From assembly GCA_963620035.1 (NCBI GenBank), contig CAVEXN010000025.1, positions 1-36,869 on the forward strand: a stretch of 36,869 nucleotides of DNA. The letters are read 5' to 3'. Within the stretch, counting starts at the first letter, position 1; the number at the start of each line of letters is the position of its first letter. The translations under genes and the position numbers were made by a program. Positions 32,630 to 36,869 of the stretch are shown here, piece by piece. The notes under the pieces are model-generated. The model was not told the origin of the DNA and did not search any database. It saw nothing but the letters and a program-made list of their open reading frames with translations. Origin of the DNA: F23-D06 sp963620035 (GTDB taxonomy: Bacteria; Bacteroidota; Bacteroidia; Bacteroidales; WCHB1-69).

Positions 32630-34450
32630 TTATTGGATAGAGATGTTCATCGGCATGCGGGCCTGAATCCCTTCTTGCGAGAGTATCTGGTCGATGCCCT
32701 CGTATGTGAAATAGAGTTTCCCGAGTTTTTCTTTCAGGGCTGCGGTCACCTCGTCGTCGTTGCTGCTGAACAGTTGTGAGTACCACGACTTCTGTTTCGG
32801 ATAGGCAACGGTGGTGTAGTCGGTTATTCCTGCCAGTTGGGCTGCTTTGGCGATGGCGTCGTCCAAAGAGCCTAAACTGTCCACCAACCCAAGATCCAGT
32901 GCGTCTTTGCCCGCCCATACGCGTCCTTGCCCGATGCTGTCCACATACGTCCGGGCAAGCTCACGGCCGTCGGCGACACGACCGGTGAAAGTGGCGTAAG
33001 TCTGTTCGACGGAGCACTGCATTATCGAGATCTCTTCCTGATCTAGGGCGCGAAATCCTGTACCGTAGTCAGAATGGGCGTTCGACTTGACCCTGTCAAT
33101 GGTGATGCCGAGTTTGTTCTTCAGGAAATGCTGCAAGGAGGGTATCATGCCGAAAACACCGATGGAACCGGTCAATGTGTTGGGCTGGGCGATGATATAG
33201 TCGGAGTTGCAGGCAATGTAGTATCCGCCCGAGGCGGCATAGTCACCCATTGAGGTCACGACAGTCTTGCCAGACTGCTTGATTTTTTCGATTTCCTGCC
33301 AGATGTTCTCGGAGGCGATGGCACTGCCGCCGGGAGAGTTGATGCGCAGCACGATGGCTTTCACCTTTTTGTCTTCAGCGGCTTTCCTGAGACCTTTGAT
33401 GAAACTTTCGGAGTAGATACTGTTGTTGTTGTCTCCTTTGCCGTCACGGATGTTGCCCGTGGCATACACGACGGCAATTTTGTCAGAAGCCTTGCCCGAC
33501 CTGTTGAAGGATCCTTTGTATGTGTTGAGCGAGACCAGTTTAAGTTTTTCTGTGCCGGTTCGCTCTTTCATCAGTTTCTCGGCATCGCCGGCATAGCCGA
33601 GCTTGTCAACAAGCCGCAGCCGCAGGGCTTCTTCCGGTATGGAACCGAGCAACTTGTCGGCTATTAGGTTGAGACTGTCGGTTGACACGTGTCGGCTCTT
33701 GGAAATGTCGGCGATGAACGTCTCCCACAACGTGTTTGCTAATACCGTCATCTGTTCGCGGTTCGCTTCGCTCATCTTGTCGAGGATGTAGGGCTCGACA
33801 GCGCTCTTGAATTGGCCATGCCGGACAATCTGCACGTCAATGTCCATCTTGTCGAGGAATCCTTTGTAAAACATCACCTGAAAGGCATATCCTTTGAATT
33901 CGAGCATTCCGGTCGGGTTAAGAATTACCTTGTCGGCCACAGAGGCGATGTAGTAGCCGTTTTGCGCATAATAGTCGCTGTAGGCGTAGATGAATTTGCC
34001 CGACTGTTTGAACGAGAGCAGGGCGTCGCGGATCTCTTTCAAGGTTGCGGGCGACCCGTATGCTGCGGCGGAATTGATGTATATACCTTTGATCTTAGGG
34101 TCGGTGGCGGCATTTTTGATGGAAGCCAGAATGTCATCGAGCCCGAGTGCGGAGGTGTAATAGCCGTTGAACTTGTCGAAAGGTGTTTCGTATGAGCGTT
34201 CGCTGACAGGCATGCCCAGGTCAACTTTCAGTATGCTGTTGTCGGATATGGTTGCGGTGTCTTGCGAGGTGGCAGAGAGTGCCACAAACATGCTGATGAA
34301 CAGGATGAAATAGAGCACGGAAACGATGACCGAGGAGAGGAAGAAACCGAGCATTGAACCGAATACGACGCGCCAGAATTTACGGGTGCGGCTTTCTGGT
34401 TTGAAAGGCTTGTTTTCAGGCTGAACGTTTGGAGTATAGGTTATGTTCAT
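32630..34450 (-). CDS. sppA: Signal peptide peptidase SppA, 67K type
   Basis: The protein has 606 residues, the length of the double-domain SppA. A single N-terminal membrane anchor lies at about residues 32-58, so the body faces the periplasm. The catalytic Ser/Lys dyad can be placed: Lys215 in HGQFKSAVEPYI (first half) and Ser376 in INSPGGSAIASE (second half). Further supporting segments are FIYAYSDYYAQNGYYIASVA, TGSIGVFGMIP and ADGRELARTYVDSIGQGRVW. It degrades cleaved signal peptides in the membrane. An 18-bp gap separates it from the genes on each side. Confidence 0.95.
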   Translation of the reverse strand: MNITYTPNVQPENKPFKPESRTRKFWRVVFGSMLGFFLSSVIVSVLYFILFISMFVALSATSQDTATISDNSILKVDLGMPVSERSYETPFDKFNGYYTSALGLDDILASIKNAATDPKIKGIYINSAAAYGSPATLKEIRDALLSFKQSGKFIYAYSDYYAQNGYYIASVADKVILNPTGMLEFKGYAFQVMFYKGFLDKMDIDVQIVRHGQFKSAVEPYILDKMSEANREQMTVLANTLWETFIADISKSRHVSTDSLNLIADKLLGSIPEEALRLRLVDKLGYAGDAEKLMKERTGTEKLKLVSLNTYKGSFNRSGKASDKIAVVYATGNIRDGKGDNNNSIYSESFIKGLRKAAEDKKVKAIVLRINSPGGSAIASENIWQEIEKIKQSGKTVVTSMGDYAASGGYYIACNSDYIIAQPNTLTGSIGVFGMIPSLQHFLKNKLGITIDRVKSNAHSDYGTGFRALDQEEISIMQCSVEQTYATFTGRVADGRELARTYVDSIGQGRVWAGKDALDLGLVDSLGSLDDAIAKAAQLAGITDYTTVAYPKQKSWYSQLFSSNDDEVTAALKEKLGKLYFTYEGIDQILSQEGIQARMPMNISIQ

Positions 34451-34468
34451 AGTAAGGATTTAGGGTGA

Positions 34469-35755
34469 TTATCTAAAGAAATGCCTGTTTTTGCTGCGGC
34501 ATCCCCCTTGGAAGAAGGAGATGTACTCCAGAAAGATGTCGTTGGTGTCTTCAAGGGCGGGCAGTCCGCACCCGCAACTGATGCGGGCGAGCATCTGTGT
34601 TGTTGTGAAAGGAAGCGGGCAGTTTTCAGAGGCCCGGTTGCGGTGGGGCACACGACCGCTGTCGGTATAGGTGCCCTCCACTTCGCTGGGCAGCGAAGCG
34701 GGCAGCAGCAAGTCAAACAGGGGCTTTTGGGTTACAGTGTCGTCAATGAAGGCGGTATGCAGGACCGAGAAACGGCAGTGGCGTGCGGCTGACGTCACCT
34801 CTTCGGGGATTACACCGCCGCCGGCGTTGAACAATAGGCACGTCTCGAAATCCTTGGCGGCAAGATGCGCCGGCACGTCCACCGCCGCAGTTTGTGCGGT
34901 TCCCCCGCACATCTTTTCCATAAGTGCGGTGTTTGTGTCAGAAAAAGGAGTGCCGCCTACACATAAATGAGGCGAAATGCCCATGTCAAAGAGCCCTTGC
35001 GAGTTCAGTTCCGCTTTGATGCAGAGAAACCCTGCCGAAGGCTTGGCTTGGATGTCGAGCAGCATGCAGAGGTTCTCCAACTCAATGACACCGCGCTCGT
35101 CCAAATAACGTTCCCAAAACAGGAACACCGGAGCTTTGAAGTGTAGCAGGCGATCCGCAAAGGTTTGGATGTCTTCTTCCTGAAGTCCGTTGATACAGAG
35201 CAGCAAGTCGATGTTGTCAGTCAAAAGCCGGCTTTTGTACAGGTCATAGTCTTTGCCAAGCCCCTCTATATAGATGCCTTTGGCGAGGCCGTTTTCGATG
35301 AGGTGGCGGTTCATGCAGCGGAAGAAAGCACCGAAGTCTTTGATGTTCAGCGTTTCATGGGTGTTGAAATTGTATCGTGGCGTGGACGGGCAACTGTTCA
35401 TTATGTTGAGCAGCGGTTCCTGGGCAGGCGTGTCGTCGGTGGGGTTGAGCAGGGTAAAGAAGGCATCGGAACCATACAGTTCGGCCAGCGGCACAATGTC
35501 GTTCTTGTCCCAGCAGAAAGCATTGCCGCGTCGGTAGTAGTCAAACGAGGCCAGCGCATTGGTGTTGAATCCGGCACGGGCAAGCCGTTGCAGCAGATAG
35601 AGTTCCTCGTTAGAATAATCACCCGAGGCCATGAACAGCGTGCGGTTTGCCCGTGCCTCGGACATCTGTGCTGCGACGGTTTGGAATGCCTGTTCAAAGT
35701 CTATGGCAATGTAATGGTCTCCGGACTTGTATAGCGGTTGCTGCAGACGGTACAT
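34469..35755 (-). CDS. Molybdopterin-oxidoreductase-like protein lacking the N-terminal Fe-S domain
   Basis: The protein has 428 residues. The N-terminal third has RTLFMASGDYSNEELYLLQRLARAG, recalling the 'SGR.T.EE.YLLQKLAR' region of formate dehydrogenase alpha and NuoG. Late in the sequence PLFDLLLPASLPSEVEGTYTDSGRV matches 'ADVVLPAASFAEKEGTFTN..RV'. The usual start of this family, a CxxC-x-x-x-C Fe-S segment, is missing, and no C-terminal molybdopterin-dinucleotide-binding domain is evident. The protein ends ISFFQGGCRSKNRHFFR. It is 6 bp downstream of gldA and 18 bp upstream of sppA. The enzyme is likely inactive or needs partners; substrate unknown. Confidence 0.75.
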   Translation of the reverse strand: MYRLQQPLYKSGDHYIAIDFEQAFQTVAAQMSEARANRTLFMASGDYSNEELYLLQRLARAGFNTNALASFDYYRRGNAFCWDKNDIVPLAELYGSDAFFTLLNPTDDTPAQEPLLNIMNSCPSTPRYNFNTHETLNIKDFGAFFRCMNRHLIENGLAKGIYIEGLGKDYDLYKSRLLTDNIDLLLCINGLQEEDIQTFADRLLHFKAPVFLFWERYLDERGVIELENLCMLLDIQAKPSAGFLCIKAELNSQGLFDMGISPHLCVGGTPFSDTNTALMEKMCGGTAQTAAVDVPAHLAAKDFETCLLFNAGGGVIPEEVTSAARHCRFSVLHTAFIDDTVTQKPLFDLLLPASLPSEVEGTYTDSGRVPHRNRASENCPLPFTTTQMLARISCGCGLPALEDTNDIFLEYISFFQGGCRSKNRHFFR

Positions 35756-35761
35756 GATTTG

Positions 35762-36508
35762 TCAGTCTTGGGAGGTGAGAGCCTGGAAAAGTCGTTCCAT
35801 TTCGGGAACGTTGAGTTCAGAAGAGTGACGAAGTCCCATTTTGTCGGCCATCTGGGGCAGTTCCGACACTTTGGCATCGGCCACGATTTTGCCTTTGTTG
35901 ATGATGATGACGTGGTCGCACATTGCCTGCACCTCTTGCATGATGTGTGTAGAGAGCAGTACGGTGCGGTCTTTGCCGTAAGTGCGAATCAGGTCGCGGA
36001 TTTCTACAAGTTGGTTAGGGTCGAGGCCGGTAGTGGGCTCGTCTAAGATCAGCACTTCGGGGTCGTGGATGAGCGCTTGGGCGATGCCTACGCGTTGCTT
36101 GTAGCCACGCGAGAGGGCTCCGATCTTCTTGTGCTCTTCCGGGGCCAGTCCGGTCTTTTCTATAATGCCAGCCACCTTTGCTTCTGCATCTTTGAGGTGG
36201 TGGACACCGGCAATGAACTGCAGGAACTCACGCACATACATATCATAATAGAGCGGGTTGGCCTCCGACAGGTATCCTGTTTTCTCACGCAAGGCAAACG
36301 AATCTTTCCAGATGTCCAGCCCACACACGGTGACGTTTCCCCGGGTAGGGGGAATGAGGCATGTGATGATTTTCATCATAGTGGTCTTGCCGGCGCCGTT
36401 AGGACCAAGAAAGCCGACAATCTCCCCTTTCTTTGCTTCAAAACTAACGTTGTTCAGGGCATATTGCTTCCCGAAAACCTTGCTGACATTGTTGACGATG
36501 ATAGACAT
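35762..36508 (-). CDS. gldA: GldA-type ABC transporter ATP-binding protein
   Basis: The protein has 248 residues from ATG 36508 (MSIIVNNVSKVFGK). An in-frame ATG at 36556 would lie upstream of the promoter and is rejected. Walker A is GPNGAGKTT at residues 35-43, the signature LSRGYKQ at 132-138 and Walker B VLILDEP at 152-158, with the D-loop TTGLDP. The segment YLSEANPLYYDMYVREFL is characteristic of GldA. GldA works with membrane partners GldF/GldG in gliding bacteria; these are not in the window, so an exporter role other than gliding is possible. It heads a tight six-gene run (6-bp gap to the next gene). Confidence 0.85.
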   Translation of the reverse strand: MSIIVNNVSKVFGKQYALNNVSFEAKKGEIVGFLGPNGAGKTTMMKIITCLIPPTRGNVTVCGLDIWKDSFALREKTGYLSEANPLYYDMYVREFLQFIAGVHHLKDAEAKVAGIIEKTGLAPEEHKKIGALSRGYKQRVGIAQALIHDPEVLILDEPTTGLDPNQLVEIRDLIRTYGKDRTVLLSTHIMQEVQAMCDHVIIINKGKIVADAKVSELPQMADKMGLRHSSELNVPEMERLFQALTSQD

Positions 36509-36534
36509 TGTGCTGGCATTAATGATAAAGGCTG

Positions 36535-36565
36535 CAAAGATAGCATTTACTTTCAAAAGGACAAA
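36535..36565 (-). promoter_or_regulatory. Promoter of the gldA-to-anmK operon
   Basis: On the - strand, TTTG (36565-36562) is followed after 19 nt by TATCTTTG (36542-36535). This is a near-perfect Bacteroidetes promoter and gives a leader of about 20 nt before the gldA ATG at 36508. Confidence 0.8.
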
Positions 36566-36705
36566 TAATGTGATGCATAGTATGATGCCATAGAAGCACC
36601 AGACGTTTAGGAATTAGGGAAGAGGGGGGGGAGGGAGGATTGCTGAAGAAAAGGGACAAACTATGTCAATGATTCTCTGATTGGCGACCCATTTTTTGTT
36701 CGGGA

Positions 36706-36744
36706 GATGGTACGACGGGTGTAACGTCTCTAAATTCTAAGTTC
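36706..36744 (+). repeat. Partial copy of the dispersed repeat
   Basis: ATGGTACGACGGGTGTAACG followed by TCTCTAAATTCTAAGTTCTG resembles the centre and right half of copy 2 (ATGATGCGTAACGCCTCTAA...). It is shorter and more diverged than copies 1 and 2. Confidence 0.5.
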
Positions 36745-36765
36745 TGTATTGTGTGGTGGCAATGA

Positions 36766-36795
36766 AAAAGGGGAGACTTTCCAGTCTCCCCTTTT
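36766..36795 (-). terminator. Terminator of the partial gene at the right edge
   Basis: AAAAGGGGAGACT (36766-36778) and AGTCTCCCCTTTT (36783-36795) form a perfect 13-bp stem with a 4-nt loop. On the - strand it is followed by T-rich sequence and lies 19 bp after the stop at 36815, so it ends the - strand gene entering the window. Confidence 0.9.
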
Positions 36796-36814
36796 CGGTT
36801 ATCCGTACAACGGC

Positions 36815-36868
36815 CTACCGTTTTGTGAACGGTTTCACAATGGTGCCCCTGTCGGTGAATATTCTCGC
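36815..36868 (-). CDS. 3' end of a probable T9SS-sorted protein (partial)
   Basis: Seventeen codons and a TAG are visible on the - strand: ARIFTDRGTIVKPFTKR. The sequence resembles the last strands of a type A T9SS C-terminal domain (compare GRITTADNEMKTVKFIIVK in the giant protein): an R-I-x-T start, a G-x-V-K turn and a basic end. The stop is followed 19 bp on by a strong terminator, which supports the frame. The rest of the gene is outside the window. Confidence 0.6.
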   Translation of the reverse strand, partial: ARIFTDRGTIVKPFTKR

Positions 36869-36869
36869 G

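Larger units (their letters stand above)
36557..36814. other. Intergenic region upstream of gldA
   Basis: This holds the gldA promoter's -33 element at its left edge, a G-run near 36626, a partial third copy of the dispersed repeat (about 36706-36744), and the terminator of the gene at the right edge. I see no gene in it. Confidence 0.6.

Noticed and set aside
36509..36556. N-terminal extension of GldA
   Set aside because: The 16 extra residues would be encoded upstream of the predicted transcription start, and family homology begins at MSIIVNNVSK.
1..36869. tRNA or rRNA genes
   Set aside because: I saw no tRNA T-arm/acceptor pattern or rRNA core sequence on either strand in the intergenic regions.

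Overview
The window is typical of the phylum Bacteroidota, most likely order Bacteroidales. The evidence is direct: two proteins end in type IX secretion (T9SS) sorting domains and a third C-terminus at the window edge looks similar; a GldA-type ABC ATPase is present; many gene starts lack a Shine-Dalgarno site; and at least nine starts are preceded by a TAnnTTTG box, the Bacteroidetes -7 promoter element. A run of 424 N (5360-5783) inside the largest gene marks this as a draft or metagenomic scaffold. Genus cannot be assigned from the sequence.

Layout. (1) 1-756: terminator of an upstream gene, then about 700 bp with no convincing gene but a promoter-like box. (2) 757-16144, + strand: a giant secreted protein of about 3,300 residues built from roughly 30 cysteine-paired Ig/PKD-like repeats with a T9SS tail, an OmpA-family outer-membrane protein, and an SBBP/PKD protein with a CHU_C (type B) T9SS tail. 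(3) 16206-21656: a membrane-anchored lysozyme-like protein overlapping a U32/RlhA-like peptidase-family gene, a small lipoprotein, then butyrate kinase abutting NAD kinase. (4) 21779-25287: ftsQ-ftsA-ftsZ with its own promoter, detached from the mur genes. (5) 25288-28635: small accessory genes (a three-unit 40-residue repeat protein and a small secreted protein), an NhaD-type Na+/H+ antiporter behind a structured leader, and a deletion remnant of an FGE-sulfatase (SUMF1) / variable-protein-like gene between two direct copies of a 68-bp repeat. (6) 28636-36508, - strand: tonB alone, then a tight six-gene run gldA, molybdopterin-oxidoreductase-like, sppA, steroid-5-alpha-reductase-like, murF, anmK. 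(7) The right edge holds a terminator and the last 17 codons of another probable T9SS cargo gene.

How the genes fit together: most are concerned with the cell surface. They cover export and display of very large adhesin-like proteins (T9SS cargo, OmpA anchor), peptidoglycan synthesis, recycling and division (murF, anmK, ftsQAZ, the lysozyme-like protein), envelope proteolysis and energisation (sppA, tonB), and sodium/proton balance (nhaD). Butyrate kinase suggests a fermentative, butyrate-handling anaerobe.

The observations most worth a second look are: the SUMF1 remnant whose C-terminal codons look like the variable repeat of a diversity-generating retroelement and whose stop lies in a perfect hairpin; the direct repeats sitting inside unrelated inverted arms; the unassigned two-stem leader before the sodium antiporter; the composition change at the assembly gap; and the stand-alone molybdopterin-fold protein lacking its Fe-S module.
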